Shown here: piece by piece, positions 35,006-46,500 of the stretch
How the letters are laid out: each line of letters begins with the position of its first letter
Position numbering within the stretch: position 1 is the first letter of the stretch
Source: Sesamum alatum
Taxonomy: Eukaryota; Streptophyta; Magnoliopsida; Lamiales; Pedaliaceae
Direction: 5' to 3'
Assembly (NCBI GenBank): GCA_034509735.1
Contig: JACGWO010000013.1
Span: 16,202,136 to 16,266,135, forward strand
Length of the DNA: 64,000 nucleotides
Made by a program: the position numbers and the translations under genes
Notes under the pieces: model-generated
Seen by the model: only the letters and a program-made list of their open reading frames with translations
Told to the model about the DNA's origin: nothing
Database searches by the model: none

Positions 35006-37249
35006 ATGGCAAGGCGCAACAAACACGCGTTGGATTTCACTCCGGATTATGGTAAGTCTTTGCTGATTTTGTTATATTATTTCTAAATTTTATTTCTGAA
35101 ATTTGAGCATTTTTGGATTCTTGCCGAATCCATTATGTAGTTTGTGTTGTTGGGTTTTTTGTTTCTGCTTATTGTATTAGAATTGTATATTATTTTATGT
35201 TGGATTCTTGCTGAATTTGTGTTTCTGTTTCTGTTACTGAGGGATACAAGTTTGATGGATTTTCTGTTTTATTTGTTTTTTGTTTGTTTTTGTTTCTTGT
35301 TGAATATTAAATGAAACAATATAATTAGGTTTAATGGGGGATCCTAGTTGTTTTACACTGAAAATACATTATGGTGGAGTGATGAAACATACTCCACACA
35401 GAGAGTATATTGGAGGGGATATAGAGTACTTTGATTTTGCTGACATAGATCAAATAGGTATGCTAGATATGTGGGGGTATGCTGAGGAGTTGGGGTTTAA
35501 AGAAAGAGACAGAATCAGGTTCTGAATTAAACATGGCAAGAGCTTTGACAGACAATGTAAACCAATTGAGAAAGATGCAGATGTGTATGGAATGAAAAAA
35601 TACATACCTAAAAGCTTTGAAGTTGATATATTTTTATAGCACCTGGATATGGGTAATGACTCTGTTGTGGTTGATGAATCTGGTTGGGATACGGGGATAG
35701 GGAATGAGAGGGTTGTGGTGCATGAGGGGGCTGAGGGTGATGAGGGGTTTGAGGGGGCTGAAACTGAGGATGAAGGGGTGTTTTTTGATAGTGATTATGA
35801 TATGTCTGAAGATGATAGGTTATTTGATAAATATGTTGATGTTGGGGTTGAGGGTAATGAATACATTAGTGAGGGTATGTATAATAGGCTGCAAGATGGG
35901 GATCTGATGGTGAATTTTCAAGTGGCTCAAGTGATGAGGAAGAAAAGATGAAATATCCAATGTATAATCCTAGGAATGAAGGCAAAAATCCTGAAATTAA
36001 ACTTGGTTTGATTTTCAGTTGTAAGGAAGAGGCTAAGTTTGCAATTGAAAGCCATTGTTTGAGAAGGGGTATGATGGTTAGTTTTCAAAAGAATGACAAA
36101 AAAAGATTGAGAGCAGTTTGCAAAAAAGAAGATTGCACATGGTATGTGTATGTATCCAAAATGCAAGATGACACTGCATGGCAAGTAAAATGTTATAATC
36201 CAGTTCATGATAAATGCTCTTGGAATTATAACAACACAAGCCTTAAGAGTGGGTGGATTGGGATAACTTTCATTAAAAAATTCAAAGACAATCCTAAGCT
36301 TGGCACATCAGAGTTTAGGAATGAACTTTGCACCACTTTGAAAGCTAATGTTTCAAAGTCACAAGCATGGAGAGCAAGAAGAAAGGCTCTTAATCTGTTG
36401 CAAGGTAGTATGGAGGAACAATTTAAGCAGATTTGGGATTACTGTGAGGAGTTAGTAAGAAGCAATCCAGGTACCACTGTAAGGCTGAAACTGTCTGATG
36501 AAGAAGGGGGGGAACAGAAAAGATTTCACAGATTTTATGTCTGTTTCAATGCATGTAAAATGGGGTTCAAAAATGGTTGTAGGCGTGTTATTGGTGTTGA
36601 TGGTTGTTTTTTGAAGGGAAATCATGGGGGGCAATTGCTATCTGCAGTCGGGTTAGATCCAAACAATAATATCTTCCCAATTGCATATGCAATAGTTGAA
36701 GGTGAAACTAAAGACAGTTGGATGTGGTTTCTAGACCTTTTAAATGGTAATATTGGTTTTGAAAATGATCACCAATGGACCTTCATGTCTGATAAGCAAA
36801 AAGGCTTAATTCCTGCATTTGAAACACTATTCCCAAATGCCTCCAACAGATTTTGTGTTAGACATTTGCATTCTAACATGAAAAAAGATGGTTTCAATGG
36901 TATTGCTATAAAAAATGCACTGTGGGCAGCAACAAAAAGTTCCAGAATTGAAGACTTTAACAGAAAAATGCAAGAATTGAAGGACATAATTGAAGAAGCC
37001 TATCTATGGTTGAGCAAAAAAGATCCTTCCAACTGGTCAAGGTCATATTTTTCTCCTTATCCCAAGTGTGACATACTATTGAACAACATGTGTGAGTGTT
37101 TTAATAGTTTTATCCTTGATGCAAGAGGGAATTCTTCAACTGCTGGAGCATCATCATCTACAGTTGCTGCCTCAAGAAGTGCTTCTACAGTTCCAGCTGG
37201 AAACAGGAGTTCCTCAAGGACATCACAGTCCAGTCAACATAGAGTCTAA
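35006..37249 (+). pseudogene. MULE (MuDR-type) transposase, disrupted
   Basis: Exon 1 at 35006-35051 (MARRNKHALDF) is joined by a GT-AG intron to 35329. The N-terminal plant-MuDR domain (FTLKIHYGGVMKHTP, REYIGGDIEYFD) is cut by a stop after KERDRIRF at about 35523, and another stop follows near 35636. An acidic linker (35649-35951) is out of frame with the main part. The main frame (35948-37249, 433 codons) holds the transposase core with candidate DDE residues D218 (GVDGCF), D282 (SDKQKG) and E383 (NNMCECFN). It then runs abruptly into a Ser/Thr-rich tail. The downstream DDE-domain end and the SWIM zinc finger normally present are missing, suggesting an internal deletion. It is unlikely to be active. 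Confidence 0.9.
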
Positions 37250-37526
37250 GCAGTCCATTCTTTGTATTAAGACATGTTATGCTTAATTTGTTGACAGTTA
37301 AGACAACATTTGTGTTTATCTTGTTGACAGACAATTTGTTGAATCTTGTTAATGTCCCTTTTTGAACAGTTTTATGGGCATATTTATGGGCATTTTTGAA
37401 GTTCTTATGTATATTATGGTGCAGATTTATTTTGTCACAGGGTATAATACTTAAACGCATTTAACATGCACTTGAAATGTCAACAAAATTACATAATTAA
37501 ACAATACATCATTAAGCAATACATCA

Positions 37527-38030
37527 TCAAACAACCATAATTTTTAATATCATAATAAAAATCAAAATACCAAATACAATTGACATAATTTTCAGCCTCT
37601 TAGTGTAATTTGCAATCAACTTTTTCAATTTCTTCTTGTTTTTTCTTGTTGATTCCTTCTCTTTTTCCAATTCTTCTTCCTTCGCCTTGTACCCTTTGAC
37701 TTCATCTTCCAAATTGTTGATTTTTCTCAACAAACCGGGAATTATATTTTTCGATCGCTCACACATTTCTTCATCCCACCATTTGAAAAATCCACAATAT
37801 CCGGGCTTCTGAAATCAATTCATTTAAACCATCACCTTATCTTCTAATATTACAAAAAAACAACATTTATTTACTGAATTAAACAATAAAACTTACCCCA
37901 TAATTTGGGCAAGCATGATATCTTCTACCCGGATTCGAGGAGTCCACGACGTCATTAATGGAAGCTTAAAACCACAATGGCAAAATATAGTTGCTGCATT
38001 TTCATGGGAATATGAGGTGCTTGTGCTCAT
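37527..38030 (-). pseudogene. GRF-type zinc-finger protein carried by the MULE
   Basis: Exon A is 37897-38030 (start at 38030) and exon B is 37527-37808, with a GT-AG intron. Exon A gives MSTSTSYSHENAATIFCHCG then FKLPLMTSWTPR. A one-base loss near 37938 shifts the frame; the expected continuation (PGRRYHACPNYG) is visible in the neighbouring frame. Exon B gives KPGYCGFFKWWDEEMC, then a coiled-coil (NNLEDEVKGYKAKEEELEKE) and a hydrophobic C-terminal segment, probably a membrane anchor. The CxC, HxC and final C pattern matches zf-GRF. Genomes hold many small GRF plus coiled-coil plus tail-anchor proteins whose function is not established. The frameshift suggests this copy is broken unless it was misread. 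Confidence 0.72.
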
Positions 38031-38629
38031 TTTGGAGCTCTTCTTACCTTTTGAGATGAAAATGTGGTGTTAAAGTGGGTATAGTACCATAAAAAGGACA
38101 TAAATAGGGAGGAGCATCAATTTGGAGGGAAAAATCTATTATTTTCCCTCCTATATCCGCCTCACGTGCCTCTCACGTGCGGCTCTTCCGTTAAGTTTGA
38201 CGGATTGTTAACGGAGGGGACTAAAAGCGTGAAAAAAGTGGATGTTTGAGGACCAAAACCGAATAAGTGGATGTTTGAAGACCAAAACCGAATAAGTGGC
38301 AAAGTTTGGGGACGAAAAGTGTAATTATCCCGATAATTGCCTATGTTTGAGGACCGAAATTGCACCCCTTAGATTTATATTAGCAGTAGCGTTATTATTT
38401 CTTATTAAATTGTATTTTTATTGTTTAAATTAATCGATGCTGAGTATAATTTAATTTTTATTATATGTATTAATTAAATAAAATAATATAAAACAAAAAA
38501 TAAGAGTAGAAGACTGCTGAAAAATTGATCCATTTCATGATTATTTTACTTAATTAGGAAATAATATCAACCATATATTATATTAATTAACATGAGAGTC
38601 TCAGATCCAGCTAGCCAACTTCATTTTTC

Positions 38630-38760
38630 ACTTGGGAACTTTATTACAAATTGCCAAAGTGATACTGCAAATATCTTTAAACTTGTCATTGGCCTCCAAG
38701 ATGCTGCCTGCAGATTGTTCGCGTGGTGGCTTCATTAACTATTTTATGACCTGATAGGAG
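38630..38760 (-). pseudogene. PMEI C-terminal relic
   Basis: The minus strand reads KPPREQSAGSILEANDKF and KDICSITLAICNKV, then a stop. This is the last helix of a PMEI domain and closely matches the C-terminus of the copy at 39138-39619. Nothing upstream in this frame belongs to the gene, so only about 35 codons remain. Confidence 0.8.
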
Positions 38761-38802
38761 ATTATTCATGAAATTCTTGTACAAGAACAATATATTAATA
38801 TA

Positions 38803-39053
38803 GAGATAAATGCAATTTATTCCCATGTGATATAAAAAATGAGCAAAAATCTCCCTGTGAAAAAATAATTAGTAAATTATCCCCTGTGATCTTAAAATGA
38901 AGAAAATTATCCCCATGTGTTTTCCCTTGATAAGGGGGTAATTTGCTTCATTTCTCAAAACACAGGGAAGTAATTTGCTAATTTTACTTTTTTTTTCACA
39001 GGAGAGTTTTTACTGATTTCTTATATCATAGGAGAGTAAATTGCATTTATTCC
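38803..39053. mobile_element. Short MITE of the CCCCTGTGATAT family
   Basis: TATTAATA at 38793-38800 and again at 39054-39061. The ends are GAGATAAATGCAATTTATTC and, inverted, GGAATAAATGCAATTTACTC. Internal words CCCATGTGATAT and CTCCCTGTGAAAAAA match the arms of the 22.2-kb and 48.4-kb elements, but the C-rich core is absent. It sits between two PMEI remnants. Confidence 0.8.
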
Positions 39054-39137
39054 TATTAATACATCCCTTTGTTATGTTTAACTTAATTTTCCCACCTAGA
39101 AAGTTTCCATGATGGCATGTAAACCTCAACCTAGGAA

Positions 39138-39619
39138 TCATTGATGAACTTTATTACAAATGGCCAAGATTATACTGCAAAGGTCTTTCAACTTAACATT
39201 GGCCTCCAGGACATCTGAACGTTCACGAGGTGGTCTCAACAATTCTTGGTTGCAAGAATTAACTTGGTTCACGGAAACCAAAACATAGTTCTTAACAGAT
39301 TCCGGAGCCCCGGCCAACATGTACCTGTTGTACCTCGGTAATGTGCCCAAGTTAAGGCAACTGTTCTGTTAGCTCGAGACAGAGCCATGTACATGGAATT
39401 GCGGCCGAAGGCTGCAACTGGATTAGGCAGAAGGCTCTTACCTTTTAAAGATTTCAGATTGTTCAGACAAAGAGAAGGGTTCCACGTAAGGTTGCAAATT
39501 TCACGGATCAATTCATCTGTTACTGTTCCATTGATTTGTGCGGATGTGGAACTATTGATTGAAGATGTTAGGATTATGAGAAAATTCAAGAATGGGCTAA
39601 GAAAATGGAGAGTACTCAT
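39138..39619 (-). pseudogene. PMEI pseudogene (internal deletion and frameshift)
   Basis: The first frame (39269-39619) has a signal peptide and the C-x8-C block EICNLTWNPSLC, up to THYRGTT-like text (WAHYRGTT). The second frame (39138 to about 39330) resumes with YMLAGAPESVKNYV and ends SIILAICNKVHQ. Compared with the 39.8-kb copy, about 30 codons between YRGTT and MLAG are lost, including the third disulfide cysteine. The loss is not a multiple of three, so the frame breaks. The family promoter block lies at about 39742-39766. Confidence 0.87.
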
Positions 39620-39761
39620 TCTGGAGCTTTTGAATTTAAGAGTGCAGATTCATCGGTGTTATTCATCCTTAATTATATATGATCTTTGGTGTTAGGTTTA
39701 TTTTCTATATTTTCAGGTAAGTAAATCTGTTTTACATATAAACGCAAAATGTATTGATGAC

Positions 39762-39863
39762 CAAGTTGGCCTTTCCGAGCCATTCAACTGGATACTTTAT
39801 TACAAATTTCCGACAAGTTGGCCTTTCCGAGCCATTCAACTGGATACTTTATTACAAATTTCC
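39762..39863. repeat. 52-bp tandem duplication at the 3' end of the third PMEI copy
   Basis: CAAGTTGGCCTTTCCGAGCC followed by ATTCAACTGGATACTTTATT appears at 39762 and again at 39814. The right copy contains the end of the PMEI pseudogene at 39836. The left copy abuts the promoter of the next pseudogene (39138-39619). Confidence 0.9.
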
Positions 39864-40405
39864 ACAATTATATCGCAGAGATCCTTGAACTTCATGTTAG
39901 CCTGCAAGAACTTCTTATTAGCCTCCGACATGAGTGGTTTCACCAATTCAACGTCGCAAGAATCAACGCGATCCACTGCGAGCAATGTGTAATTTTTGAC
40001 AGATCTGGCCTTTCCAGCCAGCATCAATTTCTTACCTTTATTAAGTTACTTCATAGCATCAGCATAATTCAAAACACACTTATAGTACCTTCTTTTTAGT
40101 TTAAACATACGGGTAGTTGTACCACGATACTGGTCCCAAATCAAGGTAGCCGTTTTGTTGGCATGAGATTGTGCCATGCTCATGGGATTCGTTGCCAAGA
40201 CAATGAGGGGTTTAGGGAAAAGAACAGTGCCTCTTAAAAAATCGAGGTTTTTTAGACAAAGAGAAGGGTTCCTTGTCCTGGAACAAATTTCATGGATGAG
40301 TTCGTCTGTTATTCTTGCATTTGTGTCTAAAAATGAGAAAATTTTGATTGATGATGTTAGAAGCATGAGGATGATCAACAGTCCACTAAGGAAAGAAGGT
40401 CTCAT
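39836..40405 (-). pseudogene. PMEI copy with a single in-frame stop
   Basis: One reading frame of 190 codons spans the whole domain, close to the 189-191 residues of the intact copies. It is interrupted only by TAA at 40046-40048, after CVLNYADAMK and before LNKGKKLMLAGKARS. The signal peptide (residues 1-28) and C-x8-C block EICSRTRNPSLC are intact, as is the C-terminal half in the same frame. The predicted product of 119 residues lacks the last helices and the fourth disulfide cysteine. A sequencing error cannot be excluded. Promoter block at 40560-40583 with TATATA next to it. Confidence 0.85.
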
Positions 40406-40551
40406 TATTGACCTCTCTCCCTCCCTCCCTCTCTGTAGTCTGTATTTTCTTGGATGTTGATTGTTTAAGTCAAATGCAAAAACATATGTATAATTTGGTT
40501 TTTAAATAGTTTTAGTACTTTTTCTCTTTATCCCGAGTAAGCAGAAATGGT

Positions 40552-40585
40552 CTATATAATGGCAAACTATATTGATGGCCAAGTG
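40552..40585 (-). promoter_or_regulatory. PMEI promoter block
   Basis: The plus strand reads TCTATATAA and then TGGCAAACTATATTGATGGC. It corresponds to 25279-25302, 39742-39766 and 52295-52321. It lies about 150 bp upstream of the pseudogene start. Confidence 0.55.
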
Positions 40586-40599
40586 AAACCTGCTTGACC

Positions 40600-41490
40600 A
40601 TTAGTATTAGTGTCGTATAAAAAAAATACAGGAAAGTGTTTAAGGTATTTGATGTGTGTGAAAGGTATTCAGTCGGCTCCAAATACTCAGATACTCCTAG
40701 TAAGTGTGCAAGACCTGCAAAACAAGACGGCGTTAGGGCCAAGCTGGAAGGGTCGGTAAAAACACTCCGACAATCTGTATTCGAGGTCTCAGAAAAAAAA
40801 AAAAAAAAAAAAAGGAATAGTTGGGGTGACAAAAGTTGTACCTAATAGTGGAAAGCCCATATTTATAGATGTTGGTAGATTGTACGATTTCGTGTACACC
40901 TTAGATCAAAGACATGATCAACGATGTGCAATAGGCCGCACATATCTGTTGTAATAGTGATAGGTAGTGGTCCAGGCAGACAAAGGTTGCAGCTCTATCA
41001 AAAGCAGCAGGTACACTGCAAGTCTAGGACGGATGTCCTTTTCACTATGTATGAAGGTCTTCTCGATACCTTATTACATAATCATTTTTACGATAATATA
41101 GGCCTCATGACCCATACCTTAAGTTTGACTATGGGAGATCCTTCTGAGACCCTTTCCCGCGAGGCTGTGGCAAGAGGGTCTCGAACTGAATTTTAAAGGT
41201 CTCTCCATCGTCTTGAAGGTCTCTAGTAAATGTCATAAATATGCCCACATCAACTAGCTGAACCTTTTGAAAAGAACTATATTCGCTTACTATGAACCAT
41301 GTCAATTTTATCGTATATATATGCATACTTTCTTTGGACAAAATATATTAAACTTGAATAGACCGACCAGTCTACATATGGACATGCATAAATAAAAATT
41401 TAATGAAGAAATATGCAGATTTAAGGAGTTACGTGAAGAAGGGTACAACATTGTCCCAAGAACATTGGTCTTATTTCAATACTAGCTAGT
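40600..41490. other. Unclassified stretch
   Basis: Includes a poly-A run at about 40793-40813 and a moderately GC-rich segment to 41220 with short open frames. None is recognisable. It may be a decayed retroelement. Confidence 0.35.
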
Positions 41491-41493
41491 TAT

Positions 41494-42980
41494 CACTAGA
41501 AGAAATTTAATATTTAACTATGGAAAAAATTGCAATTTTCATTCAATTTCTTAGGGGCGGTGGCATTTTTGGTTCAAGTCTATTTCAAAAAAGCAAATCA
41601 AGATAATAATTTTTAAAAAATAACAATTTAAAGACAAAAAGCCCTAATTTTGCCGGAATCACGCACGTGATCCCTAATTTTGGGGATTTCTCAATATTCC
41701 AGCAACTTACGTGGAACCATTTTTTCAGTCGATGCTTACATGGCTAGGGTGACGTGTTTAAAAAATTCATGTAACCCCTACCAACTCCAAGGGTCACAGC
41801 CGACCAACGACCAGAAAAACTTTTTGGCATAACGGAGTACAAACACACCTACACTCGTCGTCAACAGCCATTCCGCCTCTTGTAATCTACTTTCTCTCAC
41901 ATATTTTTCCCCCGTCGTCCTTACGACCCCTTGGCCGCCACCACCACCATTAGACTCTTTGTACTCAGACGAATCTGTTACTCTCTCTCTGGTCCATTTC
42001 CATCGTCTCTCGTCGTTTGCTCGTCGACCTCCAAATCCGGCACTTTTCTTTCCTTCTTCTAGCACCATAACAATGTCCTCTGGTAGCCGCCTACATCATT
42101 CAACTTCGCATCCTCCGATGAGTCTTTCCCACCGATTATTTTTCATTTTCATCAACATTTACCAAAGACCCCAAATTTTCATTACCATTTTCTCTCTCCC
42201 CAATTCTCCACCGTCTGAATGGCCCACTCTCTGCCACCACCACCATTCGATTCCTTGTCTCCAAGTGAGTCCATTGATCCGATCAGATTGGATTTTCATC
42301 AACTTTTGATAAAAATCATTTCAACTCTTAAATATTAGGTGTTTATTTGTATAAGAGAACTCATCAATCTGTAATCGGCTTCCTCGCTCCGTTGTTAGTC
42401 TGTTTTCCCTCAAAAAAATGGTGAGTCGGTAGGGTGATGTGGGTTTTTAAACACGTCACCCTCGCCAAATAAGCACCAGCTGAAAAAAACCTTCCACGTA
42501 AGCCAAGTCCCCCAAAACTTGGTGGTCACGTGAGCATAATGTGAGCGATTCTGGCAAAATTAGGATATTTTGTCCTTAAATTGCCTTTTTAAAAATTATT
42601 GTCCTAATTTGCTATTTTAAATGGATCTAGACCAAAATTATCACCGGCCATAAGAAAATGGACCAAAATTGCATGTTTCCCTTTAACTATGGCTAATTGC
42701 CATGGCTACAAATAAATAGCCGTAGTAAATAGTTATTCAGCACGGTCATGCAATGGTTGTTCGTCGTGGTTTTTGCTAGTGTGGCTAAAATATTTTTAAT
42801 GGCTAGAAGTCATGGCAAAAATATTTCCTATGGCTCATAGCATGGAAAAAATAATTTTCATGGTGGATAATCTAGGTTTTTGCAACGAATTTTGTTTAAC
42901 TATCATTAATAATAATTATTTATCATGGTTTTAATCCATAGAAAATAAAACTGTAGCCAATTATAAACTTTCTTCTAGTG
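41494..42980. mobile_element. CACTA (En/Spm-type) non-autonomous element
   Basis: The left end CACTAGAAGAAATTT and right end AACTTTCTTCTAGTG are inverted. TAT flanks both sides (41491-41493 and 42981-42983), the 3-bp duplication expected of CACTA elements. Right subterminal sequence has repeated TGGCTA and ATGGCAAAAATATT words. Most of its length is a second element inserted into it (41522-42681). No transposase. Confidence 0.85.
41522..42681. mobile_element. Mutator-like MITE nested in the CACTA element
   Basis: TTTAACTAT flanks it at 41513-41521 and 42682-42690. Inverted ends are GGAAAAAATTGCAATTTTC and GGGAAACATGCAATTTTGG, and the arms pair for about 250 bp (shared TTTAAAAA, CCTAATTTTGCC, GGGTGACGTGTTTAAAAA). 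The core is C/T-rich with several chance frames. The 9-bp duplication and GG(G)AAA ends resemble the other Mutator-type MITEs here. Confidence 0.82.
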
Positions 42981-43504
42981 TATTTCTAACTAACTCTTGA
43001 AGTTCATCTTCGAGGAGATAATTGTACCAACATATGCCAATACGTTGCTACAAAGATGGTTCAACTAGGCCTGATGGTTCATGCCACATTTTAGCTAAGT
43101 GTTGTTTGCATGAATGAACTTTAGCTTATGCGATAGAAATGTGATATTTGACAATCTTGTCTTGTCCTCAGCAATGCAGGGGATCTAATAGTGATATTTT
43201 TGGGATTAGAAACAACATTTTCATGTATGGAAATGCTGATACTGGAATAGATTTTGGTAGGAGTACAATAGGAAACAAGAAAAAAAAAAACATCTGAATT
43301 GTTTGAGCATAAATGGGTAAAGGGTATTCGTTTGTTCCTCATCGGTTAGCAAGTAAGAAACTATGTTGCATTATGCATGCATATATGGGAAATCATGAGG
43401 ATACTATGTTGTGTTTTGGACTTAAAAAATTGAAAACGTGCCTAAATTAAGTTACCTATATGGATGTTTGGGAGGTAGATGGATGATAATGGAAACGTGT
43501 CTTC

Positions 43505-46500
43505 AAAGATGTGGATATTGCTGATAATGGAGGTAGATGGGGCGCCTCGCTTCGCATCAGGGTTTCTTTGAATATTATTAAACCCTTATCTTGGGTTCTC
43601 AAAATTCGTATGCCCATTGGAGACAAACACTTGGTTACCGTTCACCGTCGAAAGATTGCCCAATTTTTGTTACCTATGTGGATGTTTGGGCCATTTATCA
43701 AAATCCTGTCTCAGCCATTTCGAAGGAGATTTCCAGGATCCGGAGGATGCTACCCCTTACGGGGCTTGGCTGAGGCTACCAACCACTTATCGTCCTGTAG
43801 CCGTGGAGGACCTGCCTCTTTATCTGGGCAATGGAGGAACCAGAGCATACCTAACTTCCTATCGATAGTTTGCATGGTATCATTCGTCCTCCTCTCATCC
43901 TTAATCTTCCGTTAACCAACCCTACTCAGCCAAAATTCTCCACCTATCTCTCACAATCATAACATTCCTCTTCCTCCAACCCTATCCCCCCACAATTCAC
44001 CCGCCACTGAAAGGTCTGTATTTTCCGAAGTTAATAGCTCCACAATCCTTCCTCCTCACAATTCACAACCGTCCTCTCCCCAACACTCCTCTTATATTCA
44101 CCTCTTCTCTAACCCATTTCAGTCCTTCCCCATCACCCTCCCCCAACAGTAAGACTTGCCGCACTAAACCGTAAAACCCCACGACAAAGAAAAATACTAT
44201 TTATCCCCAGAAAAAGAAAGCAAACTGACCATCTTATCACCCTATCAGATCCGACCATCCTCCATCCCCTAAATAGGCTCATGTGAATGCTCCTCTATTG
44301 GATATTACCAACATATCCGTGGCAACTGCCTCGTAGCCCCGCCAGGAATTATGAGTCTTGGACAGTTCGTGGACTTGGTGAGTATATCAAGACTCATCGC
44401 CCTTCATTGGTCTTCCTGGCAGAAACCAAGTGTAATACTAGCTGAGTTGATACGTTGAAGAGAAAGTTTTGAGATGTTCAGTTTCAATGTGTCATCTATT
44501 GGTAAAAGTGGGGGTCTGGCCTTCCTTTGGGATAAGTCAGTTTCAATGTAGTTTCAATTGTTCGCATCTTTGCATATTGATGTGACTGTCCAACTGAGTT
44601 CCGACCCCTCGCCATGGAGATTCACCGGGTTCTATGGTATGGCTGATGCAACAAGAAAAACGAAAACTTGGTCCCTTCTCAAAACCCATCACTGACAGTC
44701 AGTTCGCCCTTAGCTTTGTGCCCGAGATTTTGATGAAATATTATAATAATTTGAGAAAAAAGGGGTGCTCTCGACCTTTATGGCAAATGCAAAATTTTCG
44801 AACGGTGCTTGATGTTTATGATCTACACAGGGGAACAATTTACATGGTGCAATCGCCAAGAGAAGCCTAATACTATATCAGAGAGGATTGATCGAGCTTG
44901 CGATGATTCCCGATGGAAAGTTTTATTACTGAATGCATCACTCGAGCATTTGGAGACAATCTCCTTGGATCATCTTCCACTCCTGCTTGTTCTTGAACCT
45001 GAATAGATTCAACAAGTTGGATGCAAAAAGGTTTTTTAGTTTGAAGCCTCGTGGCTCCATACAGAATATTGCAAAAGTGGTGAATAATTCATGACAGAGT
45101 TTTGGGAATGGTAATGCTCACAAACATTTCTAGAAAGAATGAACTCTAGTAGAGATGCTCTTCGTGTTGGGGAAGCAGCAGCTTCAAGGACCGCCGACAC
45201 CGAATTGAAGAACTTGAACAAACCTTGTTGGTTGTTCGCAAATGCCCGCTGACAGTGGAGATAAAATTCAAGGAAAGTAGAGTGCGCCCTCCAGTCTCTC
45301 TTGTTGGAAGAAGAATTCTACTGGAGATAATGGGCCAAAATTCAATGATTAAAAGGGGGGGTGATAAAACCACATTATTTTTTCACGCAGCGGCCAGCAC
45401 CCAAAAACGCATTAACTCTATACAACGGCTACGGGATGCTCACGGTAACTAGCTAGATGATGAAGAAGATATTGGGGAATGGATTGAGAAATACTTCAGA
45501 GGGGTGTTCAGTTCATGTTTCCCTTCAGCTGGGGAGGGGAGAGAACGACGACTTTATCACCGAGAGTGATGCAGGAGATGGCAGATGAACCCGCTATGGT
45601 CGTTCAAGGAGGAAGAGCTTACTCACACTTTATTCTATATGTCTCCCCTCAAATCTCCCGAGCTTGAGAATATGACTTCGATCTTCTTTCATAAGCATTA
45701 GGATATTGTTAATAAAGATGTGATTAGATGTACTTTGAGCTTTCTTAATAATCTTGAATTGTTTCATGAACTAAATTATACCTCCATTGTCCACATCCCA
45801 AAGTGTAATAAGGCCGAGAGCTTGTCCCAATTCCACCCTATTAGCCATTGCAATGTTATTTATAAAGTTGCTTCTAGGGCTTTGGCTAATAGGATGGAAC
45901 CTTTGCTTCATAAGATTATTCTCAAGCCGCATTTGTCCTCGGCAGACTGATTATCGATAATGTCTTGCCAGCATATGAGATCAATCATTGTCTTCATATT
46001 AAAAAGAAGGGTCATATGGTTCTTAAATTAGATATCAGCAAGGGTTACGATAAAATCGAGTGATCTTTTTAAAAAAAGGTTCTTAAGAAGTTGGAATTTT
46101 CGGATAAAATTGTTAGGCTTGTTTTTCTTTATGTTACCACTGTTCCTTATTCATTTATCCTCTCGAGTAACAAGTTTGGTCATGTGCAGCCACAAGGGGC
46201 CTCCGTCAGGGGGACCTATTGTCACCATATTTATTCTTGCGGAAGCCTTTAGTTTGCTTATTCACAGGGTAGAGATTACATGCCGCTTGAAAGGTGTGGC
46301 AATTCCTCATCAACCACCCCTCATTTCCCACTTACTTTTTGCTGACAATACACTTTTTTGTTGTCAAGACACACATGAAGTCGTTAAGTGCATCAAAGAA
46401 ATATTGGAGTGCTACGGCCAAGCTAGTGGACATGAAGTAAATTTCCATAAGTCTTTTGTAGTGTTCAACCAGAATATCTTCAAGGAACTTTGTCGGCTTT

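Larger units (their letters stand above)
34549..38331. mobile_element. Mutator-like element (MULE) with transposase remnant and GRF zinc-finger cargo
   Basis: A perfect 9-bp target duplication GATAATTGC lies at 34540-34548 and 38332-38340. Inverted ends of about 175-180 bp start GGG(AT)AATTACACTTTTCG and run through CCCCAAACTTTGCC to an ACGTGCCTCTCACGTG-like block (34549-34725 and about 38158-38331). Length 3,783 bp. It contains a decayed MuDR-type transposase on the plus strand (35006-37249) and a two-exon GRF zinc-finger-like frame on the minus strand (37527-38030). Long TIRs with 9-bp duplications define Mutator-like elements. Confidence 0.93.
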
